Assembly (NCBI GenBank): GCA_035772735.1 | Contig: JASDFA010000010.1 | Location: 156,366,501-156,430,500, forward strand | DNA length: 64,000 nt | Direction: 5' to 3' | From: Datura wrightii | Lineage: Eukaryota > Streptophyta > Magnoliopsida > Solanales > Solanaceae | Shown: in pieces, positions 12,000 through 24,971 of the stretch | Layout of the letters: each line of letters starts with the position of its first letter | Numbering within the stretch: the first letter of the stretch is position 1 | Translations under genes and position numbers: made by a program | The notes under the pieces: model-generated | The model's input: the letters and a program-made list of their open reading frames with translations, nothing else | The model's database searches: none | Told to the model about the DNA's origin: nothing

Positions 12000-12878
12000 A
12001 ACATATTCAAACTATTTCAAATTATTTGAGTTTGTATTTAATACTTAAACTATCAGAGGTTAAGTTTACAGAAACACACTTGAATGCTGACTGGATTAAA
12101 GTAATGTATTCAATCACTTTCGGGCGCGTGATTATTATTTTAGTCATAAAAAATTGTCTACATGACATTATGAGTACAATTGCTGAGTAATCATTTAAAA
12201 AAAATAGTTTTTCACCTTTAAAATATCCTTTTTTTCTTCCTACTCTTTTTTCTTTATGTTTTTCTGTAAAATTGCAGATTTCTTTCCCCTAAAACATTCT
12301 TCTTCTTCATCTTTTTTTAATTTATTCTTCATTTTATAATAACTCATCGCTTCATTTTTATAATAACTCATCCCTTTTTTTTAAACTGATCTAGTTTTAT
12401 CCCTCATTTCTTCAATTTATTATTATACAAATAAATTGAAGAACAAATTGAAGAATAACTCAATAAATTGACGAATAACTTATTGTTCTGTTTTTTGGTT
12501 TAGTGCTGTAGGGTTCATGGCAAAAAGTGATAAGTTGGTGGGTTTAGTTTTTTCGACTGTAATGAAAACTTTGGAAGTGAATATAAGTGGTCAAAATTTC
12601 TAGTCAAAAAGAAAAAATTATTATAAATTGAAGATTTCTTCGCCCTGAACATTTTGTAAATTTATTTTTAAATTTATTTACGCTTTGCCACGTGGAGATA
12701 ATTATACATGTGGAGTGTCACGTGGAATTTTTTAAAAGTAAACTGGCGAGTGTATCACACGAAAAAAATATATATGTTCAGATATATTTTTATAAGCTTA
12801 GAGTGATAGTTCAAGTACTAAATGCAAAATTTGAATACTTCAGGTACTAAACGCACAAAAGCGAAATAGTTTGGATGT
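12000..12878. repeat. inverted-repeat (MITE/foldback-like) element
   Basis: The left end ('attcaaactatttcaaatta' followed by 'tttaatacttaaactatcag', 12004-12057) matches the inverse complement of the right end at about 12795-12877 ('tgatagttcaagtactaaat' and 'gcgaaatagtttggat'). The interior is AT-rich with no reading frame. It abuts the next element directly. The ends are imperfect and the superfamily is unassigned. Confidence 0.5.
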
Positions 12879-13612
12879 TAGGAATGGCAATGGAACGGAT
12901 GCGGAGTGATTGGAAGGTAAACCTGCATAAACCCATAAAGACTTGACCCGCCTCATCCAATCCCACATAAATATTTTTAATTCACCCGCTCCGCGTAAAC
13001 CTGCAATGCATACGTTGGACCCGTTTGCTCTTTCTTGGTTCTTGAATTTTATTTCTTCTTCTTTCACACAGAGAGGCAGACCCACATTCACCAATTTTCA
13101 TGTTTAATGTTCTTTTCTTCATTCAACACCCAAAAAGATACATACTTTTTAATGTACTGCTGGTGGATATCTATCAGAATTTACAATCGACATCCCATTT
13201 TCTTTTCTCTCTCTTTATTTTTTTTGTGTGCGCGCGCTTAATTGTTGTTGCTGCTTTGTTTTAATTTACTTTAGAGTTGGGAAGTAGAGCTTGTAATAAA
13301 TTTTTTATCCTTTATTTTTCTTCTGCTTAAAGATGTTTTCTTTTTTCTTGAAATTTCATGTTAGATTGATTGTTTTATTTGCTCAAAGAACGAGAATTTA
13401 CATATTGTCAACGTATTCACCGACGGTTGAGAAAAGATTACTATTAAATCCGTATAGATTCGCATAAACTCGTCCATCCGTCCCGCTCCATATCAATGTT
13501 AAAAATAATTATTTCAACCCACCCCGCATCCACATAGCTTAATACCCGTTTCGCCCTGCATAGCATGAAATCCGCCTCACTCCAGACTCGCTCCACCCCA
13601 TTATCATCCCTA
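12879..13612. mobile_element. non-autonomous hAT-like element
   Basis: The left terminus begins TAGGAATGGCAATGGAACGG. The inverse complement of the right terminus begins TAGGGATGATAATGGGGTGG, giving imperfect terminal inverted repeats of the TAGGG-type seen in plant hAT elements. The flanking octamers are ttggatgt (12871-12878) and ttagctgt (13613-13620), alike at 6 of 8 positions, which suits a decayed 8-bp target duplication. Both arms carry GC-rich 'cccgc' subterminal repeats. No transposase frame is present. Confidence 0.55.
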
Positions 13613-13820
13613 TTAGCTGTGTTTTTAAACCTTTTACTCTATAAAATATAGTGGAAAAAAGTATAATGATAACATCAGATAATTACCGGAACAAAGAAAA
13701 CAATAAGTAGTAATCGAATCTAAGAATATATACAAGAGCAAGCTTAAAACAAATAAAGAGGCCCTAAAGCACACTCCTTATCAATTTGGGCTGCCTTTGA
13801 CTCATTCAGTTTGGACACTC

Positions 13821-13883
13821 ATTGTGGGATGGAGCCCAATGACACGGATAGAGTTGCATTGTAGGATGGAGCCCAAATGACAG
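13821..13883. repeat. short 37-bp direct duplication
   Basis: The sequence 'attgtgggatggagcccaat' at 13821 recurs after 37 bases as 'attgtaggatggagcccaaa' at 13858. It is a local tandem duplication with no coding meaning visible. The surrounding 13620-13990 holds nothing else recognisable. Confidence 0.7.
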
Positions 13884-13999
13884 TTGGATTTGGACTATAC
13901 TCATGAATCTTTCAGCTTTAACTAGATCCACTATGTTATACTCTGCAATGAGGTCCTTCGATTCATCATTTCGGCCTTGCAGATCATAAAAAGAAATTT

Positions 14000-16900
14000 A
14001 TGAGCAATTAAAATAGCGTGATTTTATTAAAATTATCAAAAATAATATATTTTTTATTTTTTAATATAATTTACTATAATTATTATGATTATATCTAAAT
14101 TTTAAACTCTGTAATTCCTTCTTAATTGGTGTTGTTTGTTCAATTCCTTCTTAATTGGTGTTTTTATTTTTTTTAAGGGAAGTCGCGTAATTAATGGGAG
14201 TAAATCACTCTTTTTATTATCTTGGACATTTTTTCTCATATCTAAAATTTTAAACCAAAATTTCAAATCCGTCTATTTCTAAATCTGAAATCGTAAATTT
14301 TGGAGAAATTTTCTTTTTCTTTGGGTGTATCATTGTTGCAGATTGGGAATTTTTTCCAAATTTATACTGATACATGTATCAAAAACTCATCTATCTAAAT
14401 GGAAGTTATGTATTTCACTAGAAATATTGATACATACCAATAAGCATCAAAAAATTTGATACATATACAAATATAATACATAAAAACAGTATCATCAGTT
14501 TCAATAGTCAAATTAAAAAAAAAAACAGATACACAATCAAATAATCTATAATCTGCAGAATTCTATAACATTAAATGTTTTACAAAAAATGGATACAGTT
14601 GTCATACATTGATAAACATTAATGGGCAACTTTCAATTTGTATTTATTCAAGATAATATTGATACATGGGCAATAAATCAAATAATTGGCAAAAATTTCT
14701 TAAATTTATACACAAAGTAATATGGGTATTTAATATTCATGTATCACTGAAAATATTGATACATACTAATAAAAAAATTGGTACAATATATTAATACACA
14801 CAAAGCAATACATTAGTACATAACAATTTTGGAGTTATCATAAATCTGATATTGATACATGTATCAATTCTGCATGATATACGACAAAAACTTGAAAAAA
14901 TTGCAGTGTATCAATCTATCATTGATATACAAAGACAAGCTTGAGAAATCCAGCAATAATAGATTGCTAATAAAATCTTTTGCTTCGATTTATTCGATAT
15001 TGGTGAAGCAAAGGCTTCTCTATCAGAAAGATTGATAATCAAATATGGAGTTTTAATTTCTCCGATGATGATATTTCCGGAGTAGTTAACGGAGAAATAA
15101 GGAGCACCCTCCATCGATCTGGTACAAATCAGAGAATAGATCTGGTAGACCAATGGGGGACTACAATTCTACTGCATCTTCTTCACAAAAACTTTTGAAT
15201 CATTTTTTGCTTTCTCCAGAAATCTGCAATTCTCTGCATCCAGATCGTCATGGCTGAGAGAGCAAGAGGGGGGGGGGGAGAGGGTACAGAAATAATGAAA
15301 ATTTTGAAAGAAGAAATCAGATGAAATTTTGGGGAATTTGGGAGAGAAATTTTTAGTCAGTTACAATGAGAGAATAAAGAGATTAAATTGGAGAGAGAAC
15401 AGAGTAAGCTGAAAAGAGAATATAGAAAATTTGATATAATAGTAATTGTTTTAAAAAATGATAATTCGCTATTTCTGTAATTATTTTACCTTTTTTTATA
15501 ATTTCTTAAATAAATTTGCTAATTATTGTAATTAGTTTGTTAAATTTGCTAATTTATGTGATTTTTTCAAAATTCATAGGTACCAAATATGTATACTCAA
15601 TTAAATTTGATGTATATTAATTAATTATAATTTACTAATATAATTACATTTCAACATATGTGTCTGTGTTTATAAGCGGGTAAAATTATGAACAATTTTC
15701 ATAAATAGGACTAAATAATAAATTAATTACACAAAATATCATGATTTATTAAGATTATAAAAAATAGCATGTTTTCCTATTTTCTTATACAATTTACTAT
15801 AACCATTATGATTGTATCTAAATTTCAAATCCTGCAGTTACTCCTTAATTTGTGTTGTTTGTTTTGTTTTAAGGGAAGTTGCATATTTAATGGGAGTAAA
15901 TCACTCTTTTTATCATCTTGTATTTTTTTACCCATATCTAAAATTTTAAATTAAAATTCCACATCTATATAATTTCTAAATTTGAAATCACAGATTTTGG
16001 AGATTCTTTTTTCTTTGAGTGTTCATTGTTGTAAATTTGAAAAAAATTTCAAATTTGTACTGATACATGCATGAAAACTCATCTATCTAAATGAAAGTTA
16101 TGTGTTTTACTAAAAATATTAATACATACTAATAAGCATCAAAAACTTTGATACATATACAAATATAATATATAAACACAATATAACTGAAAAGTTGATA
16201 CATACTTATAAATATATAAAGAAAAACAGATACACATTCAAAGATTCTATAATCTATAAATTTCTTTAGATATTAGATGTTTTATCATGAATAAATTGAT
16301 ACATTTGTCATATGTATTCAAAAATCTAGATACAAAACATAAACGGAAAACTCCCACTTTGTAAATAATTTAATATACTGATACATGAAAAATAAAATAA
16401 ATAATTGAAAAAAAATTTCTAAATTGATACACAAAGCAATATGGGTATTTTATATTCATGTATCACTGAAAAAATTGATATACTAAATGTATACATACAC
16501 ACAAATTAATATATTGGTACATAACAATTCTGGATTATCAAAAATCTGATACTGATACATATATCAATTCTGCCATTGATACACAAAGACGAAAAAAGCT
16601 TGAAAAATTGCAGTGTATCAATTCTTCTTCCTTTCTTCTTCCTTGGACCTACTCTCAGAATGTATCATAACAGTAAGTGCATTTGTACCAAGTGGTTGTT
16701 CTTGAGTGAAAAGACCCAGATCAAACGATAGATAATCTTGTATAGATTGTTCATTAGATGATGTACCTCGGGTAGCCTTCTAGGGAATTATTCATCCACC
16801 ATTTTAAGCAAGATTATACCTTGATAAAAATCCTAAAATTTAAAGATATTGAAAAAGTTGATAGTATATGAAATATGAAGTAAATATCGTAAAAACTTAC

Positions 16901-17195
16901 ACAAGAATTACGGAATAGTGGAGAGGAAAATCGAATGAAAATCGTGAGAGTGAAACACGGAGGAAATATTGAGATATTTTGGAAGATGAAGAACCAGTAT
17001 TCGAATTGGAGTACGGCTAATGAGATTGGAGAGAGAATGTTAAAAATTTGATACATGGCAACTTACTGTAAATATCTATTTGTGTAATTATTTTGCTATT
17101 TTTTATAATTTTTTAAAAGTATTGTTATATATTATAAATATGTAGTAAAATTTGCTTAATTAGGTAATTTTTCCTAAAATTATCAAGTGAGTAAA
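14000..17195. repeat. diverged tandem duplication of a ~1.7-kb unit rich in GATACAT motifs
   Basis: Two long, clearly related copies follow each other. The block 'gggagtaaatcactctttttat' is at 14196 and again at 15892, and 'ctgatattgatacat'/'ctgatactgatacat' ends near 14860 and 16560, giving an offset of about 1.7 kb. Both copies carry dozens of GATACAT/ATGTATC motifs and share the same order of blocks. The second copy has deletions (its right part is about 100 bases shorter). Neither has a credible gene. The first copy contains a run of ten or more G near 15270. The nature of the unit (transposon, segmental duplication or satellite precursor) is not known. Confidence 0.65.
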
Positions 17196-20159
17196 TTTTT
17201 CTCCTGTGGAGAATGAAAAATGGTGTGTGTTTTTATGGTAAATAAATACGTGTATATCATATTTATATTAAATCATATTAATATATTATAATTAAATAAT
17301 TTAATAGGATGAAAATATGTTAGTTAACCATAATTAAATAGTAATACTAGTTAATACACAATCACACATTATACTCTATATATATTAATATGGTGTAAGC
17401 ATCGAATGCAAATATATTTTTATATTGAATGCAAGTGAATTTAGTAATGCAAATTAATACACAAGCATGAGATGAAGTATTTTATCAATATGGGGTAAAG
17501 TCTCGAGGCGTAGGACAAGGTTTAAGTCTTGACATATCAGACGCAAATTTTATGAATTTTAAATTTTTAATATTTTATAAATTAATATAATTAAAAAAAT
17601 ATATTTAAAAAGGTAAAATTACGTACATAAAAATTATAAAAAATAATTCAAGGATGAAACCTAATCAGATTCAATAATTGATTGAAAACGTTAATTATAA
17701 CAGTTTCATCCAAAAAATTAATTAGAATTTGAAAAAATTAAGGAAAATTTTATAAATCAAACTTGGGAAGAAAGAAAAGCAAAAAAGGAATTTATCAGCT
17801 GAAAAATTGGACATAAACAAACGATAAAGAATGATATATTTTATTTTGTAATTTGCAAGTTGATTATTTTTTACTTTATCTGACAGATGATGAGAAAGAG
17901 CAAAAATTAAGACTAAAAAAATATTGACTTATAAAACTTTTAACTTCTTAAATTCAATAACAATCTAAATTGTATTTTGAATATTAAATTAAAGACTTAT
18001 TTTACAATTTTAATTTTAATTATGATAGATTTTTTAGGCTTAAGTCTTAAAAAAAAAAAAAAAAAAGAAATTGCCCAATGTCTAAGAACATACCTAAAAT
18101 AATGAAGCTTATGTCTTACAAGTTTACAATATATTTATCTCCCAAAATTGATAATCTTAATACGACCCGTCTCAAAACTCGTCCAAAAAACTATTTTTTA
18201 AAACATTAATTTCTATATCCCGGCACCCACACTTTCGCGAATCTCAAAATGAAAAATAGAGGGTGGGAAAGAATTTCCACTTAGAAAACAACGAAAAGAG
18301 TAAGGTATGCCACACTTGTAGAGTATGTGTATATATAGGCCACCGAACACCTTTGATACAGATTTCATTAATTTAATTGATATTCGATGAAGTTTTATTA
18401 AAATATTTTTTTATTTTTTTAAAAAATTAAAATAAAATTTATATATTTATTAATTTAAATTATATTTGTGGAATTACACAAAATATATTATTGTTGTTCT
18501 TGAATTCAATTAATACCCCCTCTCATATGTATTATTTACTCCTTTCTTTAAAGAAAATCATTTTCTGCCCACAGATCTTTCACTAGTATTATTTTGAATC
18601 CTCATTTTCTCCTTTTCTGTTTGTTTTCTTGGTTTTGATTGAAAGGGTCCATTCTTTTGGACATCTATCTAGGAAGAAAAATGCCATGTTCCAAGAAGGT
18701 CAAAGTGGGACTTTTGTGCTGAACTTCCATAGCATTTCATCGAAACTGTCTCTTAGGGAGTTAAATGGAATGGGAAAATGGACATCATTTGAGTAAACAA
18801 CAAACGAGCCGTTTCTTTCAAATTCTGTTTTAATTAACACACACACATTTTTCAATATTCAAAGTTTCAAATGTCATTACGAGGATATGGGACTAATAAA
18901 TAATACTCCTATTTCAAGTAAACATAGCTTTTCGTGCAAGTTAATGACTAAACAAACCTACAATATAGATCCTAAGATAAGGTTAATTAATTGTTGTATA
19001 GGACGAGGACCACGTTAAGTGACGAAAGCAATGTGTTTCCCAGCAACTAATCCACATGTCCCTTGTCTTTCTTCCTGTCCTTCTTCTTTAGACCTAACAT
19101 ATATTGTACCACTTCTCAAAGGACATGCTACTTAATTAGGGTTATTCATTCTTTAATTATTTCGTGTCAGTTTATATATAACTTAATTAATTTTATCAGA
19201 TATTTGTTACCTCGTACAAATATAAGTATCAAATAATTTTATCTTTCAAAATTTGAATAAATAAAAAAATTAACTACGTGATGACGTTTGACTAGGTATG
19301 AAATGGGTTTTAAAAAGTTAAAATTTATTGTTTACAATAAATCATAGATGAGATTGATAATCAATAAAATTAACATTATAAAGTTATTGTTATTAAATAT
19401 AAAAATATATTAATTTTGGGACTGATTAAAAAAAAGAGCATTGCAAAAATTCATGAGATGAAACGAATAATATTTTTATTTCTATTACTCCCTCCGTTCA
19501 TTTTTACTTATGATGTTTTGCTTCTCAAGAGTCAAACTGTATAAATTTTGACTGACATTTTAAAATATATTTTTTTAATTATATTAATATGAGAAGAATT
19601 ACAGCATATAATATTTTTCGTATAATTTTTTAATATCTAAAATAATTAATTAATCTAATTTTTATAATATAAAATAAAATAAAATTTAGACATCAAAATC
19701 TCATAATTCTGGACGTACTCCATCCGTTGGATTCAAATTTAGATCCTTCTTCAAAATTATTGTTTGCTAGCTAGCTGGAGGGAAAAATTAGGTAGGATTA
19801 CGATTTTGGTGGGCATAATAATAGTAATAATAAAAATCGTTTTGCACAAAGGTAGATAGGGTCAAAAAGGACATAATTACGGAAAGACCCTCGTCCCATA
19901 TTCTTAAATGATGATGTCTTTTAGGAAGAATTAAGAGGGTACAAGTTTCAAGAGTAATATCCTTTTGCACCAAAGGCCAAACTTATCCATCAAATCAACA
20001 ATTAATCATTGCTGATTAGAAATTCTGGATTTGATTCCCTTAACACTTCCCATGCTTTAATTTTGCATTTGTTAGTTCTCTGTTTATATGAATTAATTAA
20101 ATATTTAAGACACTATTACTGTGTGGCCTAGTGATTAATGGCTATCTTTCAATTTAGTA
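17196..20159. other. AT-rich intergenic DNA, nothing firm
   Basis: No gene is supported. A long A-run occurs at about 18050-18066. Near 19487 'ctccctccgttcatttttac' looks like one end of a Stowaway-type MITE, but its opposite end could not be paired convincingly. Confidence 0.35.
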
Positions 20160-20459
20160 TTCTCTTTCGTTTTAAAATAAATTATATTTTTAATTTAAAC
20201 ATATTTTTTTTATTTTATTTTAATTATTAATATATTTGTTAAGAACAAATTAATAGAGAATGATAATTTGATAAATATAATTTTATTAATTTTTTAAAAA
20301 TATATAATAATAATTTTTTTCACATTTTAAAATGACTTTAAAGTACTAAGAGTAGAATTGAAAAAATATGGTCAATTATCTCTTGAATTTTGAAACTAGC
20401 AAGTATTTTGAAACAACTATATTTTAGTATATCTAGCAATTAAAATAGAACAGAGTGAG
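20160..20459. mobile_element. Stowaway-like MITE, 300 bp, TA target site (copy 1)
   Basis: The left end 'ttctctttcgttttaaaata' and right end 'ttaaaatagaacagagtgag' form imperfect terminal inverted repeats flanked by TA dinucleotides (20158-20159 and 20460-20461). The right part matches in inverted orientation the left parts of the MITEs at 28079 and 44167 (block 'ctagcaagtattttgaaaca'), so all three belong to one family. It has no coding capacity. Confidence 0.7.
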
Positions 20460-20529
20460 TATTTATTAAGAAAATTACTTATTCCTAAAAAGTAAAATGT
20501 ATTTTTATCCACTTATCCTTAATAATTAC

Positions 20530-20816
20530 TCTTTCCATTTCAGAATAAGTTGTGCTTTTAGCTCATGCATACACCTTAAGAAAACTACTCATTTCTAGAA
20601 AGAAAATGTATGTTTACCCACTTACTCGTAATAAATATCTTGAAAAAGATGTAACTTTTTAATATTTTCTTGGTTATATTAAACCCTCTTCATTTAAATA
20701 AGGGTCAAATTAAAAGAACATTATTAATGTCTTCTTGATTATATAAAACATCACTTATATTAAAATAAAATGAAAAGGCTAAAACATAACTTATTTTAAA
20801 GCGGAGAAAGCAGAGG
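20530..20816. mobile_element. second Stowaway-like MITE, different family
   Basis: The left end 'ctctttccatttcagaataa' with 'gttgtgctttta' is mirrored by the inverse complement of the right end near 20780-20815 ('taacttattttaaagcggag'). It lies about 70 bases from the previous MITE. It carries no gene. The exact boundaries are uncertain by a few bases. Confidence 0.5.
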
Positions 20817-21147
20817 AATTAATACATTTTTATGGATTTAAAAAATTGGATTATTTAAACTATAAATTTTTATATATGTACTCTATCACTTCCAATTTTC
20901 AATTTATGTAACCCAATTTAATCAGATATAAAATTTTAAAAATAAAATACTTTTAAAATTATTAATTTAAAAAGAATTTTAAAAAATTGTTAGTTCTCGA
21001 TTTATATGAATTAAAAGTATAGAATATAAATTTCTTTATAAAATTACTAAAGGCAACAACTGTTGATACAAATACCTAGTGCTTAATGGCTATCTTTCAA
21101 GATAATAGTAGTAAGAATACATCTTACGGTAAATTATTTTTATTCCT

Positions 21148-22040
21148 TCGGGAGCCGTTTAATTACGGTTAGAGTTATGCAGGTATTAGTAATACATGAA
21201 TTAATTATAAGGAAATTAATTTATTATTTTATACAGGAATTAGTTATGCAGGTTTAGTTATTCATGTATTAGTTATGTAGGTATTAGTTATACAAGTATT
21301 AGTTATGTAGGTATTATTTATATAGGGTTAAGTTGTGTAGAAATTGCAATACATGAATTATTGATTATTGAATTTTTAATTTATTGTAAATTAATATATA
21401 ATATTTATAAATAAATAAGTAAACAAATAATATAAAATTCTATTATACAATATTTGGTTGAATATATATATTTGAATATATATACGTATATATATATCCA
21501 CCAGTTTTTTAAAAAATTTCAGCCCAACTTGATGGTAGAATATATATTCTTTTGCATAATTGAATAGATATATTTTCATCATATATAAAATATTTCTAAT
21601 TACAAAAAAAAAAAGTACACCGAAAAAAATGAATAACTAATTTTTGGATAAAAATGATAATTTTAAATAAAATACCGAATTTAAAAAAAAATTAAAAGTA
21701 AATTGATAGGGGTAAATATGTAATTTTATTATTTTAATCCATGTATAACTAATACGCACATAACTTATTCCACCTTCTACCCCGCATAAAATTATACATA
21801 GATTTCCTCATAAGTTATGAAGTATTAATTATGTAGAATTACTAAAACACAACAAAACACCATATAAAGTTAATACATGAATAAATTTTATACAACATTT
21901 GAAACATACCGACCAAACATTGTATAAAATATATACATGAATAGCTTTTTTCCTATTTAGAAATCAAACATGATACAAAATTAATAAATGAATAACTAAG
22001 TTATTCATGTATTAGTTTGAGCCTCATCCAAACAACCCCT
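21148..22040. mobile_element. MITE-like element with 'gttatgcaggtattagt' subrepeats
   Basis: The left end near 'cgggagccgtttaattacgg' pairs loosely with the inverse complement of the right end near 'catccaaacaacccct', a terminus style common in PIF/Harbinger-type MITEs. The left arm (21165-21320) holds four or more repeats of 'ttagttatgcaggtatta'-like motifs, and the right arm has their inverse (for example 'ttattcatgtattag' near 22003). No transposase. Boundaries and superfamily are inference. The gap 20817-21147 holds nothing recognisable. Confidence 0.45.
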
Positions 22041-24140
22041 CAGTGTAGTAATTATATTTGACTATAGCTGTCAAAAGTGGGTCCAACTCGTGAAAATATT
22101 TTCTTCAATATATAATTATGTTCTAACAAATTGGATTATTTAAACTACAAGTTTTATATACTCTGTCATTCATGTGGCCTTATTTAACTAGACAAAAAAA
22201 TTTAAATAAAAAAAATATTTTTAAAATTTGTGATTTAAAATAAATTTTAAAATTTTGTGCAGTAAAAATAAAAACAAGAATTTAGAGTTAAGTTATTTTT
22301 AATTATGAAAAGTGTCATTTTTTTAGAATAGAGTAATAAATAAAATTAAGCCACATAAATTGAGACGAAAAAAATATTATATTATAACCATCTTCTACTC
22401 CATCCATTCGATAACTGTTGATATTATTAAAAATATCCGTTCAAAATATTTATTTATTTATAAAATTAAAATAGAATTATTTTACTTTTAAAATTAATAT
22501 AGATTACATTGCAAGGAGATAAGAGTAATTAGAAAAAAATACTTCTTATTATAATTTCTTAAAGAATATGTGGAAGAAAAACGTGACCAAGTAATATAAA
22601 ACGGACTCAATATTTTATTCAAAGAAAATCATTCTTTAGCCCTTAATTTTTTTTTTATAAAAAAAGATTATTTTTACAAAATCTGAAAATATTATTATTT
22701 TTTATTTAATTTATAAAAAAAAAACAAAAAAAGCTCGTTTTCTCGTTTTTCATAAATAGTAAAAAAGAAAACATGGGCCACCTTTATAACCAAAAAAAAA
22801 AAGTACTTTTACGCCACATAATTACTTATAGTTATGAAATTTTACACTGCCTATGTTATTGATTCTGAATAAGATCAGGGACATTATAAAGAACGAAGCT
22901 TATTTATTTATTTATTCATTTAAAAAAAAAAAGAAAAAAACAATACAAGAAGAAGAGCAGAGAACAAATACGTTGGGGGGTGGGGGGCATTATAATAGTA
23001 ATATAGGTCAGTGTAACGGATGTGTATGGGTATATCTCTGCAAATCTAGCAGAAATTTGGGGAGGGAAAGGTAGGGCCAAAATATTATTCTACTAAATCT
23101 TCAAATTGAAAGGATGGAATACAGTGTTTAATATTTCCAAGTTCTGTTGATGATGTTACAGGGGAATATTCTTGTCCAAACCCACTGGAATAAATTTGAA
23201 ATTTGAAGAAACAAATCACTACAAAATACTTATTATTTTTTCGCTGCATAAACAAACAATGGATAATGGATCGAGAACAGAGCCCGCCTGCTTCATTTGT
23301 TACTCCCCTCTCTTTGTTCACCATATTATTATAAAAGTAAGAAGCTGGTAAGTTAATTGTTGGATTATCATTTTATTTTTTAATTTTAAATTATTTTTTA
23401 TATATTAAAAAGTAAATATATATTCATAATAAATATTATTAGATTAATTAAATAAAAATTTATAATTGTCATAATAGAGAATTAATATTTTTATTTAATT
23501 TATATTATTTCACTTTATTCAAATTTAATTATAATTATTTATCTTCATCTTTATTAAAATATAAAAAAACTCAAAGTCATAGTATCATGGTTAGCCCAAT
23601 AAATTATAGGGAGTTCTTTTAATGGTTTCGGTACGGATTATTAACAGTACCTTTATTTCTTTCATTAAATTTTTTTTTTAAAAGATTTATATTTGTGTTT
23701 TCTACTAATATATTTTGAAATACTATTTGGGAGAAGGATAAAAATATCGTTTAATATTTGATGGGTATTTTAGTCATTTATTTTTTATTTTGTGACTTTT
23801 CATATAATTTAATAACTGTATTGAAATATGAATATTATAACTCATTATTTAACTTCTCTTTTTTTTTAAAAAAAAAAAATAGTCAAATATATTTTAGTCA
23901 AGTCAGTTATTATTCACTTTTAAATATATATAAAAAACTCACCATAAATTTTTATTTATTTTTTAGGTTTACATCATAAATAGAGTTTATGCCACAAATT
24001 GAAAAAATCTGATATGACAAAATAAGGTAATGAAAATAATTTTAAATAATAATTGTGTAAAAATAGTAAATGACTATTTTGTCTATTGTGATGTCTTTTT
24101 AATGAAGAACAACAAGTTCAATCAACATTTTTAAGAACGG
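22041..24140. other. intergenic DNA, no gene seen
   Basis: AT-rich with long A and T runs (22915-22940, 23865-23880). No open frame shows family features on either strand. Confidence 0.4.
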
Positions 24141-24144
24141 CCTT

Positions 24145-24500
24145 CACACTTTTAATATAGTATAGATGATATGATATGATTCAAATATTATTATTTAATT
24201 AGATATTTAATTTAGTTTTGATTCAATAAATAATAAAATATTTAAATATGATATGATATGATTTAAATATTACTATATGAATAGATATTTAATTTTGTTT
24301 TGATTCAACGAATGATAAAATATTATCATTTTGTTAGATATTTAATTTGGTTTTAATTCAATGAATGGTAAAAATATTATTGTTTAATTAGATATTCTAT
24401 TATATTTTAATTTATTGTAGGGACAAAATGGTATTCCAACTTTTAAGATAGGAGCTTCCCACTTTTAGTATTATATAATATGATATGATATGATGATTTA
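24145..24500. repeat. decayed tandem repeats between two Helitron-like 5' termini (minus strand)
   Basis: Three to four diverged units of about 55-80 bases share 'ttagatatttaatttggttt' and 'gattcaa.gaatgataaaat' patterns between 24180 and 24420. On the minus strand, 'TCTATACTATATTAAAAGTG' starts at 24166 after an A, and a similar 'taatactaaaagtgggaag' lies at about 24472. Both resemble the TC-starting 5' ends of plant Helitrons. Runs of GATAT mark both edges. No Rep/helicase coding is present. Confidence 0.4.
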
Positions 24501-24759
24501 TAGCTTTAACAAGAGTTAAAGAGAATATTATTTTCTCATTTCTATGATAAATTTATATTAATGACCATTTGATAATATTTTTAGATAAATGATAATTATA
24601 TAAGCAACTAATATAATTTGTTTGGGTGCATATCAAAAACTAATACCTTAAATTTCTGTCAATTTTGGTTGATTATAAATTACATTTATCATCTGTCAGC
24701 AACAATATATCGTTCGATATATATCATCTAACGAATCTGCACAAGCTTACATGAGACAC

Positions 24760-24786
24760 ACGTGCAACGCACGTATCCAGGACTAG
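24760..24786 (+). mobile_element. Helitron-like 3' terminus (hairpin plus CTAG)
   Basis: ACGTGC (24760-24765) and GCACGT (24769-24774) form a perfect 6-bp stem with a 3-base loop. Eight bases later comes CTAG (24783-24786), followed by T. Helitrons end in a short hairpin shortly before CTRR and insert between A and T, so this fits a 3' end. The matching 5' end on the plus strand was not found with confidence. Confidence 0.5.
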
Positions 24787-24971
24787 TGTTATAATAAATA
24801 AAATAATTCATAATTATTATAAGTCAACTAAGTATTAAAAAAAATTAATAATAAAAATAAAATATATTCAAAATAATAGATTGTTTTAATTTTTTAAATT
24901 AAAAAAATAAAAATAAATATCTATTTTTAATGTAGTAGATAAATAAAAATGAACCGGATGAGTAATTGTCA

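Noticed and set aside
15240..15300. Coding remnant starting M-A-E-R-A-R-G-G near the G run
   Set aside because: The frame is short, breaks in the poly-G tract, and the second copy of the tandem duplication does not preserve it.
19487..19735. Possible Stowaway MITE between 'ctccctccgttcatttttac' and 'tactccatccgttgg'
   Set aside because: The two ends are in direct, not inverted, orientation, so a single element is not supported.
24760..24774. Hairpin ACGTGC/GCACGT as a transcription terminator or CRISPR-like repeat
   Set aside because: It is a single copy in a plant intergenic region; the adjacent CTAG-T makes a Helitron end the better reading.
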